Source: SVTX01 sp045542075
Lineage (GTDB): Bacteria > Bacillota > Clostridia > Oscillospirales > CAG-272
Assembly: GCA_045542075.1 (NCBI GenBank)
Contig: JAZQKI010000047.1
Location: forward strand, 1-64,000
DNA: 64,000 nt
Reading direction: 5' to 3'
In this document: piece by piece, positions 1-7,963 of the stretch
Layout: every line of letters starts with the position of its first letter
Numbering within the stretch: the first letter of the stretch is position 1
Notes under the pieces: model-generated
What the model saw: only the letters and a program-made list of their open reading frames with translations
What the model was told of the DNA's origin: nothing
Databases searched by the model: none
Position numbers and translations under genes: made by a program

Positions 1-19
1 AGTCCCTTCATCCGCACCA
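1..19 (+). other. Possible tRNA 3' end or tRNA-like remnant (truncated by window start)
   Basis: The bases read as the end of a T-arm, a C-rich acceptor strand, a discriminator A and an encoded CCA (17-19). The upstream part lies outside the window, so no cloverleaf can be checked. The related copy at 85-120 has a variable-arm-like hairpin and a T-arm-like motif, but its T-stem does not pair cleanly. A repeat that mimics a tRNA is therefore as likely as a working tRNA gene. Confidence 0.3.
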
Positions 20-186
20 ACACAAAAGGCACCCAATGGGTGCCTTTTGTGTTGGTGGGCTGAAGGATAACGCAGAACCCATCGCCTGAAATCGCAGATT
101 TCAGGTGAAGGTTCAAGTCCCGCCCTCACGGGGATAGATTACTTTATCGACTGCCCTTTTGTGTTGGTGAGCTGAAGGACAACGCT
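1..186. repeat. Composite repeat with long hairpin, 31-bp direct repeat and tRNA-like segments
   Basis: No gene is seen here. Positions 16-56 form a perfect inverted repeat with 19-bp arms and a 3-nt loop. A 31-bp sequence at 43-73 recurs at 155-185 with two mismatches. Between the copies lies a 9-bp hairpin (85-105), followed at once by a T-arm-like GGTTCAAGTCC (110-120). The first 19 bases look like the 3' end of a tRNA ending in CCA, and the hairpin arm runs on from that CCA. The block looks like a dispersed repeat unit that includes or mimics a tRNA 3' half. Confidence 0.6.
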
Positions 187-199
187 GTCCATATTTTCT

Positions 200-2383
200 C
201 TATTTTATTGATACTGTTCCGTCGGCGCAAATCACACTCGTTGCCGGAATATTAAAATTCCACCAGTCACCTTTTTTAACAGCGTTCCAAAGCTGTGACA
301 CACCCTCATAACGGATCGTAGTAAGCGACGTGCATCCATTGAATGCATTGCTACCGATACTCTTCACGGATTTGGGTATTGTTATGCTTTTTAGTGAAGT
401 ACAATTATGAAATGAAAAATAACCTATGCTTGTCACACTATCGGGAATTATTATACTTTTCAGCGAGGTACAATCCGTGAACAGAAAATCTTCTATGCTC
501 GTCACAGAATCGGGAATATTGATGCTAACCAACGAGTTGCAATTTTGGAACGCACAATATTCCAAACTCGTCACTGAGTTCGGAATTTCGATGCTCGCAA
601 GCGACGTACAATCTGTAAATGCGTTATCACGAATATGCTTTACGGAGTTGGGGATTTCTATACTTTCAAGAGATGTACAGTGTGAGAAAGCACCCGCTCC
701 AATCTCTACTACCGAATCGGGAATCGTTATACTTGTCAGAGCGGTACAGCTGCTAAAGGCATAACCCCTAATATATACTACTGAATTGGGCATGGTAATG
801 CTCGAAAGCGCGGTACAGTTGCTAAAGGCATCGCTATCTATACTGATTACTGAATTGGGAATTGCTATGCTCGAAAGCGATGTGCAATCGGAAAATGCCC
901 CTTCACTGATGCTACTTATAGAGGTAGGAAGTGTAATGCTTGTAAGCGAAGTACAAAAACTAAAAGCCTTTCTGCCTATATTCGTCACGGAATTCGGAAT
1001 TGACACACTCTCAATCGAGGTACATCCAATAAAAGCCGCCAGACCAACACTCGTGACGGAATCGGGTATTATTAAGTCAGTTATAAGGTTTCCGTTAATA
1101 TATAAATTTGCACCGTTACACAGCGGGTTTGAATCGTAATCCTCAAACACTATACTCATCCATTCATCAATGTCACCGTTGTAATAAACGTCTTCAAGAG
1201 ATACGCAAATTGAGAATGCTCCTTTGGAAATATTCTTTACAGAATTGGGAATCGTTACGCTTGTAAGATGGTAACAGGAAAGGAACACCTGCTCGTCAAT
1301 ATTTGTAATAGAATCGGGAATTGTTATGCTTTTAAGTCCGCAAGAGCTAAAAGCTCCATAACCTATTTTTTCTACGGAGTCAGGAATTGTTATGCTCGAA
1401 AGAGATGTGCACTCTTTGAATGCATAATTGTCAATATACGTCAAGGTCTCGGGGAGCGTTACGCTTGTCAGCGAGGTACAGGAATCGAATGTTTGTTTAT
1501 CAATACACTTAACCGAGTTGCCGATTATAGCGGTTTTAAGAGAGGCACAGTCCAAAAATGCACCGACACCTATACTCGTCACAGAGTCAGGGATAGTCAC
1601 ATTTTCCAGCGAAATACACTGATTGAATGCATAGTCTCCTATGCTTTCCACGAAATTTGGGATTATTATGTTTTTCAGCGATTGGCACCCTTCGAATGTA
1701 TGATTACCAATGTCCTTCAAGGAATCAGGGAGCTCTACGTTGGCAAGCGAGGTGCAATTGTTAAACATATAGTCGCCTATTCTTTGTGCAGGACCATGGA
1801 ACGTTAAATCCATAAGCGAGGTGCAATTTGCAAATACATACTCACCAAGGTGAGTCATAGAACTGTATATTTCTACACTTTCCAGCAAATTACAGTCTTT
1901 GAATGCGTTGCTATCAATACTCGTCACAGAATCGGGAATAGTCAAATTTTTCAGAGAGCCGCACATTGAGAATGCTTGAGCTCCAATGTCGGTCACGGAT
2001 TGGGGAATCGTTATGCTTTCAAGCGAAGTGCAATTCATAAACGCCATTTCACCAATATGCGTTACCGAGTCCGGAATTACAACACATATAATTTCGTCTG
2101 AAGCAAACGCGCCCTCTGCAATATTTGTCACAGGATATCCGCAATGTTTACTTGGAATAACCACTTTGTCATCTTCGCAATCACCAAGTCCTGTTACCGA
2201 ATAACTCTTGCTATTGTCATCAAAGGTAAATTCTAATCCCTTAGAAGATCTTTGAGATTCATTTTCCTCAGGAGATTGCTGTGATTCATTTTTCTCAGAA
2301 GGTTGCTCGGCGTCATTACCGATGCACGAAGAAAGCGCAAAAACAAATATCAAAATGGACAACAATGCGAAAAACTTCTTCAT
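200..2383 (-). CDS. BspA-type leucine-rich repeat (LRR_5) surface lipoprotein
   Basis: A 727-aa secreted protein with an N-terminal lipoprotein signal (hydrophobic stretch ending ALSSC, lipid on Cys20), a short polar Ser/Glu/Gln linker to about residue 50, and then roughly 26 repeats of about 23 residues. The repeat follows the pattern IPDSVTSIGxxAFxxCTSLxS typical of BspA/LRR_5 proteins. One longer insert interrupts the array near the middle (YYNGDIDEW onward), and a short non-repeat tail follows. Such proteins form surface solenoids used in adhesion or binding of host or dietary ligands; the ligand here is unknown. It has its own promoter at 2429-2457 and an AAAGGGG ribosome-binding site. 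Recombination between the near-identical repeats could change its length. Confidence 0.88.
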   Translation of the reverse strand: MKKFFALLSILIFVFALSSCIGNDAEQPSEKNESQQSPEENESQRSSKGLEFTFDDNSKSYSVTGLGDCEDDKVVIPSKHCGYPVTNIAEGAFASDEIICVVIPDSVTHIGEMAFMNCTSLESITIPQSVTDIGAQAFSMCGSLKNLTIPDSVTSIDSNAFKDCNLLESVEIYSSMTHLGEYVFANCTSLMDLTFHGPAQRIGDYMFNNCTSLANVELPDSLKDIGNHTFEGCQSLKNIIIPNFVESIGDYAFNQCISLENVTIPDSVTSIGVGAFLDCASLKTAIIGNSVKCIDKQTFDSCTSLTSVTLPETLTYIDNYAFKECTSLSSITIPDSVEKIGYGAFSSCGLKSITIPDSITNIDEQVFLSCYHLTSVTIPNSVKNISKGAFSICVSLEDVYYNGDIDEWMSIVFEDYDSNPLCNGANLYINGNLITDLIIPDSVTSVGLAAFIGCTSIESVSIPNSVTNIGRKAFSFCTSLTSITLPTSISSISEGAFSDCTSLSSIAIPNSVISIDSDAFSNCTALSSITMPNSVVYIRGYAFSSCTALTSITIPDSVVEIGAGAFSHCTSLESIEIPNSVKHIRDNAFTDCTSLASIEIPNSVTSLEYCAFQNCNSLVSINIPDSVTSIEDFLFTDCTSLKSIIIPDSVTSIGYFSFHNCTSLKSITIPKSVKSIGSNAFNGCTSLTTIRYEGVSQLWNAVKKGDWWNFNIPATSVICADGTVSIK

Positions 2384-2428
2384 GTTTATTCCCCTTTCTC
2401 GTTAATCCGTATAAAAATTGTTATATAT

Positions 2429-2457
2429 ATTTTACCACTACTGTAGTTTCTTGTCAA
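2429..2457 (-). promoter_or_regulatory. SigA-type promoter for the LRR lipoprotein gene
   Basis: On the minus strand, TTGACA (2457-2452), 17 nt, TAAAAT (2434-2429), about 45 nt upstream of the start codon. It overlaps the 3' end of the M50 protease gene, so the LRR gene need not depend on read-through. Confidence 0.75.
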
Positions 2458-3130
2458 TAAATATTGGTAAAAAAGTAGATGTGGTTGAATTGCACATCTT
2501 CACAAACATACACCCCGCCGAGATGAATATTCCAATTCCGCTCCCTGTCCGAAGCAGCAGATAAACTGAAGCTAACCACAGCCATACAGCGGAAAATGCC
2601 GTGCATATCTTCTCTGCTCTGTAAGCCGCCTGCGCGCTACCAAAATGCGATATCAGAGCCACAAGCATCCTGCCTCCGTCAAGTCCGTCAACAAACAAAA
2701 GATTGACCGCCGCCTGAAGCATAGACACTGTGGCACAGAGATAAAGAGCCGAGATAAATTCCCCGCTCTGTCCGTCAAGAATAAGAAGCGCCTGCGTCAT
2801 TATTGCCTCAGTTGATAGCAAGGAGCTTTTTCGATAAAAAAATGCGACTGTTATAACTATCGCAGCAAAGCAAAGATTGGCTATCGGTCCTCCCGCACAG
2901 AGAAAAAACTCTTTTTTGTACGACATTCCTTCATCGTCGGGATATATTCTTGCTCCCGCAAATCCGAGTGTCAGCCTTTTGAGCTTAATTTTCATCAGCC
3001 TTGCCGCAAAAATATGCCCCAACTCGTGAACAGTTGCGCATATCAGACATATCAGCCCCGCTGCTCTGTTCTCGGACAGAATTATGCCGACAAGCAAAAG
3101 CCAGCCGTCAATTCCAACGTCAATCTTCAC
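2438..3130 (-). CDS. Site-2-type membrane metalloprotease (peptidase M50, SpoIVFB-like)
   Basis: A 230-aa polytopic membrane protein. The zinc motif HELGH is at residues 35-39, an AGGPIAN segment at 79-85, and a LDGGR motif near 150-154 supplies the third metal ligand (Asp), the order seen in M50 intramembrane proteases. I chose a GTG start at 3130 because GGAGG lies 5 nt upstream; a longer frame with a TTG start at 3217 has no ribosome-binding site and runs into the divergent ireB promoter. In Bacillus the relative SpoIVFB cleaves pro-sigma K in sporulation; no sporulation gene is adjacent here, so the substrate is unknown. Confidence 0.82.
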   Translation of the reverse strand: MKIDVGIDGWLLLVGIILSENRAAGLICLICATVHELGHIFAARLMKIKLKRLTLGFAGARIYPDDEGMSYKKEFFLCAGGPIANLCFAAIVITVAFFYRKSSLLSTEAIMTQALLILDGQSGEFISALYLCATVSMLQAAVNLLFVDGLDGGRMLVALISHFGSAQAAYRAEKICTAFSAVWLWLASVYLLLRTGSGIGIFISAGCMFVKMCNSTTSTFLPIFIDKKLQ

Positions 3131-3152
3131 GTTTGCCTCCAAATAATTTGTT

Positions 3153-3180
3153 TGTATAATAATATGGGATCTGGTCGCAA
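3153..3180 (-). promoter_or_regulatory. Probable promoter for the M50 protease gene
   Basis: On the minus strand, TTGCGA (3180-3175), 16 nt, TATACA (3158-3153), just upstream of the GGAGG/GTG start at 3130. The boxes are imperfect. Confidence 0.45.
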
Positions 3181-3206
3181 AATATTTTAATTTTTTCTTA
3201 TTTCGC

Positions 3207-3235
3207 TTGACAATCAAATAGCCGTAAGATATAAT
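3207..3235 (+). promoter_or_regulatory. Consensus SigA promoter for ireB-ribF
   Basis: TTGACA (3207-3212), 17 nt, TATAAT (3230-3235), ending 39 nt before the ireB start codon. It diverges from the M50 gene. Confidence 0.88.
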
Positions 3236-3274
3236 AAATATAATAATATATACACTTTATGAGGAAATGAAATC

Positions 3275-3574
3275 ATGGTTTTGGAAACTATCAAAGGAAG
3301 GCTCAACACCGAGCCCGAGGAAAAAGTAAACACGGAGGATGCTGTCATTCCCGCAAACGAGTATCGCGAGGTGATCCTTGAGGTCAGCCGCTCCATTGAG
3401 CTTGGAGGATACAATCCCGTATCCCAAATAGTAGGCTTTCTTCTCTCCGAGGATCCCACTCACGTCGCAAATTACGGTAACGCGCGCAATCTTATCGGCA
3501 AGATCGACCGTGACACTCTCCTTGAGGATATGGTCAGACATTATCTGAAAACAGGCGAAAATGAGAACAATTAA
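3275..3574 (+). CDS. ireB: IreB family regulatory phosphoprotein (UPF0297/YrzL)
   Basis: A 99-aa protein whose core GYNPVSQIVGFLL followed by DARNL-type and RDTLLEDMVRHYL segments matches the IreB/YrzL (DUF965) family. In Enterococcus, IreB is phosphorylated by the PASTA kinase IreK and affects cephalosporin tolerance; by homology this protein should report cell-wall stress signalling. The family is usually about 85-90 aa, and here the N-terminus is slightly longer. In many Firmicutes it sits with alaS and ruvX, but here it is the first gene before ribF, which overlaps its end by 14 nt. The start follows the consensus promoter at 3207. Confidence 0.88.
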   Translation: MVLETIKGRLNTEPEEKVNTEDAVIPANEYREVILEVSRSIELGGYNPVSQIVGFLLSEDPTHVANYGNARNLIGKIDRDTLLEDMVRHYLKTGENENN

Positions 3575-4526
3575 GAAAGACGGCTACGAGATAATTCTCT
3601 CGGACAGCGTGACGGATGTGTCAAGCTGCGTATTGGCTCTCGGCCATTTTGACGGAATTCACATAGCCCATGCTGCCTTGCTCGATTCTGCAAAGCATCT
3701 GCGCGAGCGTGTTGGTGCGACGTACGTTGGAGTGTGGTGCTTTGAGCAAAATCCGCTTGAGTTCTTCTCTGCTGCTCCCCCAAAAAGACTACTGTCGAAG
3801 AATGATAAAATTGATCTTTTTTTAGAGCAAGACATAGACTTTATCGTAATTGCGGATTTTGCAAAATTCCGTGACATTCCTGCAGATAGCTTTATAAATG
3901 ACCATCTTGCAAATGAGCTTGGCTGTATTGGCGCGGTATGCGGATTTAATTTCAGATTTGGTCAGCGTCGTGAGGGTCAACCCTCAATGCTAAAGGCGGC
4001 GTTTGGGGAGAAAAGCTGCGTGATAGTTGATAAGATCCAGCTTGACGGGGTGACCGTAAGCTCAACCAAAATAAGAGAATTTATTTCTTCAGGCGACATG
4101 GAGTCAGCAAATAAATTTCTTGGCAGACCATACTTTTTGAACGCTCCCGTCACGGGAGGCAAGAAGCTTGGAGGAAGCATAGGATTTCCCACCGCAAACC
4201 AGCGATTTCACGAAAAATGTATAATTCCAAAGCACGGTATTTATGCTACTGTTTGCACGACAACCGACGGCGTAAGACATATCGGAGTTTCAAATGTTGG
4301 CATCCGTCCGACGATAACCGACGGAAGTGACTCCCACGCGGTAAACTGCGAGACCTATATAATTGATTTTAAGGGCGACATATACGGACAAAATCTCAAG
4401 GTTGAGTTTTACAAGCTTCTCCGAGAAGAGAAAAAGTTCAGCTCCGTTGAGGAGCTCAGACAGGCAATAGACAACGATGCAAGCTCAGCTGTGGCTTTCT
4501 TTGAGAGCGTGGAGGTGGCGTTGTGA
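3561..4526 (+). CDS. ribF: Bifunctional riboflavin kinase / FAD synthetase
   Basis: A 321-aa cytoplasmic enzyme that phosphorylates riboflavin to FMN and adenylates FMN to FAD. The N-terminal FAD synthetase nucleotidyltransferase domain shows LALGHFDGIHIAH near residues 26-38, with Ala where the family usually has Gly before the second His. The C-terminal riboflavin kinase domain shows GGSIGFPTANQ near 203-213 and RPTI further on. Length is normal. It overlaps ireB upstream and the carboxypeptidase-like gene downstream (GTGA overlap), so the three are probably co-transcribed. No FMN riboswitch is seen upstream. Confidence 0.95.
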   Translation: MRTIKKDGYEIILSDSVTDVSSCVLALGHFDGIHIAHAALLDSAKHLRERVGATYVGVWCFEQNPLEFFSAAPPKRLLSKNDKIDLFLEQDIDFIVIADFAKFRDIPADSFINDHLANELGCIGAVCGFNFRFGQRREGQPSMLKAAFGEKSCVIVDKIQLDGVTVSSTKIREFISSGDMESANKFLGRPYFLNAPVTGGKKLGGSIGFPTANQRFHEKCIIPKHGIYATVCTTTDGVRHIGVSNVGIRPTITDGSDSHAVNCETYIIDFKGDIYGQNLKVEFYKLLREEKKFSSVEELRQAIDNDASSAVAFFESVEVAL

Positions 4527-5836
4527 AAATAAGGAAGATTCTTGTTTTTTCATTAGTCTTTATTCTCTGCTCGCTCACCGTTCTTCCCTGCTTTTTCACC
4601 CAAGCTTATGCCGAGGATATAGGACTGCCCGAGCCGCCCGAGATCGAGGGTGTGAGTGCGGTATATTTTTACAACATCACCTCAGACAAGCTGATAAAGG
4701 CTGAAAACGAGACTGTTGAGCTTAACACGTCAACAAGCGCGAAGGTCATGATGGGTCTGCTTGCCTGCGAAAAGCTTGGTGACAGACTAAACGATCATAT
4801 CCAGGTCACAAAAGAAATGCTTTCGGGTGTCAGCGGCGTGCAGTACGGCTTTCTGACAGGTCAGAGCGTGCTTATATCCGACCTACTCTTCGCGGCGATA
4901 TGCGGCAGCTACAACGATGCTGCTTACATAGTCGCTCACGCGGTGGGCGGAAACGTGGAAAATTTCGTCACGCTTATGAACAAGCGAGCTCACGAGCTTG
5001 GTGCGTCAAAGACCTATTACACGAACCCTATAGGCTACCCTGATAACTCGTCCATGGTTACAACGGCAAGCGACACGGCTAAAATCGCGCTCGCGGCTTA
5101 CGAAAACTCACTTTATATGGAAATATGCTCCGCATATAAGCTTCAGACCAGCGACGGTGACTATATATATAACCGAAATTACCTTGTTTGCTCGCATTCA
5201 AACGCTGACTATTACAACAAAAAATGTCTCGGCATGAACGCGGGATATTCGGGCGAGGCGGGCGGTTGGAGCGTTATAACAGTCGCCTCCGACGACGATC
5301 AGAAATATTTATGTATTATGCTCGGCGGCACGGAAAGCTCGGACGGCAAAATATACGCGTATTCCGAGGCAAATAAGCTTATCCGTTGGGCACTTGCGGA
5401 GTATCAGACTATAACGCTATTCAAAAAAGGCAAGGAAATAGGACTTATCGAGATAGGTCTTACAGGTTCAAATAACCAGGCTTCTTACGTCACCGCAAGC
5501 GATCTTAACGTTTATCTGCCGCCCGAGGTCACCTATCACGAGGGACTTCTGACACCCAAGGTAGACCTTTATTATAATAAGGTTAACGCTCCCGTTGAGG
5601 CGGGACACAAAGTTGGCGAGCTTAAGATCTACTACGACGGATACTGCGTTGGCAAATGCGACCTTATACTTACCGACAGCTACGAGCAAAATCCTATTCT
5701 CGCCGCGATAAACAAGGTGGCGGAGTATATAAAGAGCCGAGCGTTTGTGATCACCCTTATAAGCGCCGCGGTGCTTGTTCCCTGCGCTGTAATTTTCGTT
5801 AAAGCAAAATACTCAAGACACAAGTACAGAAGATAA
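4523..5836 (+). CDS. D-alanyl-D-alanine carboxypeptidase (PBP5/DacF) homologue with degenerate active site
   Basis: A 437-aa exported, membrane-anchored protein: signal peptide (1-30), peptidase S11 fold, C-terminal beta domain, then a transmembrane helix (about 407-427) and a basic tail, as in DacF/DacA. Active PBP5-type enzymes need SxxK, SxN and KTG motifs. Here the first reads T71-S-A-K74 (Thr for the nucleophilic Ser), the second is intact (S129-Y-N131), and the third reads N239-A-G241 in place of KTG. A canonical D,D-carboxypeptidase reaction is therefore doubtful; binding or scaffolding is one alternative. GTG start overlapping the ribF stop; a terminator follows at 5842. The homology is clear, the activity is not. 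Confidence 0.85.
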   Translation: MKIRKILVFSLVFILCSLTVLPCFFTQAYAEDIGLPEPPEIEGVSAVYFYNITSDKLIKAENETVELNTSTSAKVMMGLLACEKLGDRLNDHIQVTKEMLSGVSGVQYGFLTGQSVLISDLLFAAICGSYNDAAYIVAHAVGGNVENFVTLMNKRAHELGASKTYYTNPIGYPDNSSMVTTASDTAKIALAAYENSLYMEICSAYKLQTSDGDYIYNRNYLVCSHSNADYYNKKCLGMNAGYSGEAGGWSVITVASDDDQKYLCIMLGGTESSDGKIYAYSEANKLIRWALAEYQTITLFKKGKEIGLIEIGLTGSNNQASYVTASDLNVYLPPEVTYHEGLLTPKVDLYYNKVNAPVEAGHKVGELKIYYDGYCVGKCDLILTDSYEQNPILAAINKVAEYIKSRAFVITLISAAVLVPCAVIFVKAKYSRHKYRR

Positions 5837-5841
5837 ATATG

Positions 5842-5873
5842 ATCCGACAGACCCGAGGGTCTGTCGGATTTTT
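5842..5873 (+). terminator. Rho-independent terminator after the ireB-ribF-carboxypeptidase operon
   Basis: A 13-bp perfect inverted repeat (ATCCGACAGACCC and its complement) followed by a T run, starting 5 nt after the stop codon. Confidence 0.85.
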
Positions 5874-5946
5874 ATACAGTATATTATTATCTGTATCAAG
5901 GAGCATAAAAAACTCAAAAAAATCTTCAAAATATTGCGAAAGAGTG

Positions 5947-5975
5947 TTGTTAAATTCTAAAAAATATGTTATAAT
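5947..5975 (+). promoter_or_regulatory. Promoter for the apgM operon
   Basis: TTGTTA (5947-5952), 17 nt, TATAAT (5970-5975), about 50 nt before the apgM start codon. Confidence 0.72.
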
Positions 5976-6025
5976 ATAATGAATATTTATATAATGGCAC
6001 AGTTTTTTCAGAAAGGCGCAAAATC

Positions 6026-7234
6026 ATGAAATATCTCGTACTTATTCCCGACGGTATGGCAGACGAAAAAAACCCGGTATTAAATAATAAAACTCCTATG
6101 GAGGCGGCGGACAAGCCTAATATGGATGCTCTCGCAAAGGTCTCCTTGGTTGGCAGGGTTTCAAACGTCCCCAACGGAATGGTGCCCGAAAGCGACACCG
6201 CAAATATGGCAATTCTTTCGTTTGATCCCAAGGTGTATTCCAAGGGCCGCTCCCCTCTTGAGGCGGTGAGCATGGGAATTGAAATGCAGCCTGACGAGGT
6301 CGCGTACCGCTGTAATGTCGTAACACTCTCCGATGAGGGTGAATATGACGAGAAGATCATGCTTGATCACAGTGCCGATGAGATAACAACTGCCGAGGCA
6401 GATCAGCTTATAAAAGCTCTTGATGAGAAGCTTGGTACAGACTTCCGCAAATTCTATACAGGTGTCAGCTACCGCCACTGCATAATCTGGAAGGGCGGTT
6501 GCGATACATATAACTTTATGAGACCTCACGACATTCTCGGTCAGTGTATAAAGGACTACCTTCCCTCAGGTGAGGACGGAAAGATATTCTACGATCTTAT
6601 GCGCGCAAGCTGGGATATACTTGAGCATCATCCAGTAAACGAGGCCCGTCGCGCTCGCGGTCTACGTCCCGCAAACTCAATATGGCTCTGGAGCCCAGGC
6701 AAAAAGCCCGCTCTTCCCTCCTTCAAGGACAAGTGGGGACTTGACGCGGCGGTAATTTCCGCGGTCGATCTTATCAAAGGTATAGGTCTTTGCGCCGGAA
6801 TGAAGTCTATCGACGTTGAGGGTGCGACAGGAAACGTCCATACAAATTACGACGGCAAAGCGCAGGCGGCAATAGATGCCTTTACGCGTGGAGAGGATTA
6901 CGTGTATATACATGTTGAGGGACCCGACGAGTGCGGTCACAGAGCGGAGGTCGACAACAAGATATTGTCTATTGAGCTTATAGATAAAAAAATACTCGCT
7001 CCCGTACACGAGTATCTCAAGGGTTGCGGCGAGGATTACAAAATAATGATACTCCCCGACCATCCCACACCCACACGTCTGCGCACACATACCATAGATC
7101 CCGTTCCCTTTATGATATATTCCTCAAGAGAAAGTAGGCACGGTGTTGATATATTCTCCGAGGAGAGCGCGGCGACAACGGGACTTTACGTAGAGCATGG
7201 CTATACACTTATGGACCTGCTCATTGAAAAATAA
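6026..7234 (+). CDS. apgM: Cofactor-independent phosphoglycerate mutase (archaeal-type, ApgM)
   Basis: A 402-aa metal-dependent enzyme of the alkaline phosphatase superfamily that interconverts 3- and 2-phosphoglycerate in glycolysis. LIPDGMAD at the N-terminus carries the first metal Asp (D9), and PESDTAN (S56) supplies the phosphoserine nucleophile. HVEGPDECGH and LPDHPTPTRLRTH near the C-terminus carry further metal ligands. The length and the VSNVPNGMVPESDTANMA segment fit ApgM rather than the roughly 510-aa GpmI. It is the first gene after the promoter at 5947, with lepB 21 nt downstream. A second mutase may exist elsewhere. Confidence 0.93.
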   Translation: MKYLVLIPDGMADEKNPVLNNKTPMEAADKPNMDALAKVSLVGRVSNVPNGMVPESDTANMAILSFDPKVYSKGRSPLEAVSMGIEMQPDEVAYRCNVVTLSDEGEYDEKIMLDHSADEITTAEADQLIKALDEKLGTDFRKFYTGVSYRHCIIWKGGCDTYNFMRPHDILGQCIKDYLPSGEDGKIFYDLMRASWDILEHHPVNEARRARGLRPANSIWLWSPGKKPALPSFKDKWGLDAAVISAVDLIKGIGLCAGMKSIDVEGATGNVHTNYDGKAQAAIDAFTRGEDYVYIHVEGPDECGHRAEVDNKILSIELIDKKILAPVHEYLKGCGEDYKIMILPDHPTPTRLRTHTIDPVPFMIYSSRESRHGVDIFSEESAATTGLYVEHGYTLMDLLIEK

Positions 7235-7255
7235 TTTTGAAAAGGAAGCTTTATT

Positions 7256-7951
7256 TTGGAAGATAAGAAGTTGAATTCCTCGCCCGAGGATGAAAATTCC
7301 GAGGAAATGAACGAGGTAGTCGAGTCCGAGGAGAGCGAGGCTGCACAAGCAACATGCACCGATGATACAGATGACTCCGAAAGCAACGAAAAGACCAAGC
7401 GGAAATTGCTCTCGGTCGTTGAATACGTTGAGATATTTGCGTTTGCAACGCTTTTCGTCCTGCTTATGTTCAGCTTTGCATTCAGAGTGTGTGTCGTTGA
7501 CGGAAACTCCATGAACAATACTCTGCAAAATCAGGAAAAGGTGCTTACTTCAAGCCTTTTCTACTCCCCAAAGGGTGGAGATATTGTGGTGTTTTACGAG
7601 AACAACGTCCATGAAAAGCCGCTTGTAAAGCGAGTTATCGCAACCGAGGGACAGACCGTGGAAATAAAATTCAATACGGGTAAGGTATATGTTGACGGCA
7701 TAGAGCTTGATGAGGACTACGTTTATCTGAACACGGGCAAATATGAATACGGTATAATATATCAAAATCCCAATTTTGACAGAGATACTAAAACATTAAA
7801 GGTTACTGTACCTGACGACTGCGTATTCGTTATGGGTGACAACCGCAACGGCTCGGACGATTCAAGAAATTCAAGCATTGGATTTATCCGCGAGCAGCAG
7901 ATAATGGGCAAGGTGATATTCAGAATATCTCCGTTTACAATATTCAACTGA
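7256..7951 (+). CDS. lepB: Signal peptidase I
   Basis: A 231-aa membrane-anchored protease that removes signal peptides from exported proteins. The catalytic Ser is S85 in DGNSM, the general base is K125 in LVKRVIA, and the conserved GDNRNGSDDSR box follows. A single transmembrane helix spans about 57-79. TTG start with AAAGGAAG upstream. The first 50 residues are an unusually long, strongly acidic Glu/Asp/Ser-rich cytoplasmic tail. The gene lies in a run with rbgA and rnhB, an order common in Firmicutes. Confidence 0.95.
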   Translation: MEDKKLNSSPEDENSEEMNEVVESEESEAAQATCTDDTDDSESNEKTKRKLLSVVEYVEIFAFATLFVLLMFSFAFRVCVVDGNSMNNTLQNQEKVLTSSLFYSPKGGDIVVFYENNVHEKPLVKRVIATEGQTVEIKFNTGKVYVDGIELDEDYVYLNTGKYEYGIIYQNPNFDRDTKTLKVTVPDDCVFVMGDNRNGSDDSRNSSIGFIREQQIMGKVIFRISPFTIFN

Positions 7952-7963
7952 AAAGGACAGATT

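Noticed and set aside
426..1807. Several open frames opposite the LRR gene
   Set aside because: They repeat with the period of the LRR array and have no ribosome-binding sites; they follow from the repeat's codon pattern.
3131..3217. N-terminal extension of the M50 protease from a TTG at 3217
   Set aside because: No ribosome-binding site is present, and the extension would overlap the consensus promoter of ireB; the GTG at 3130 has GGAGG.
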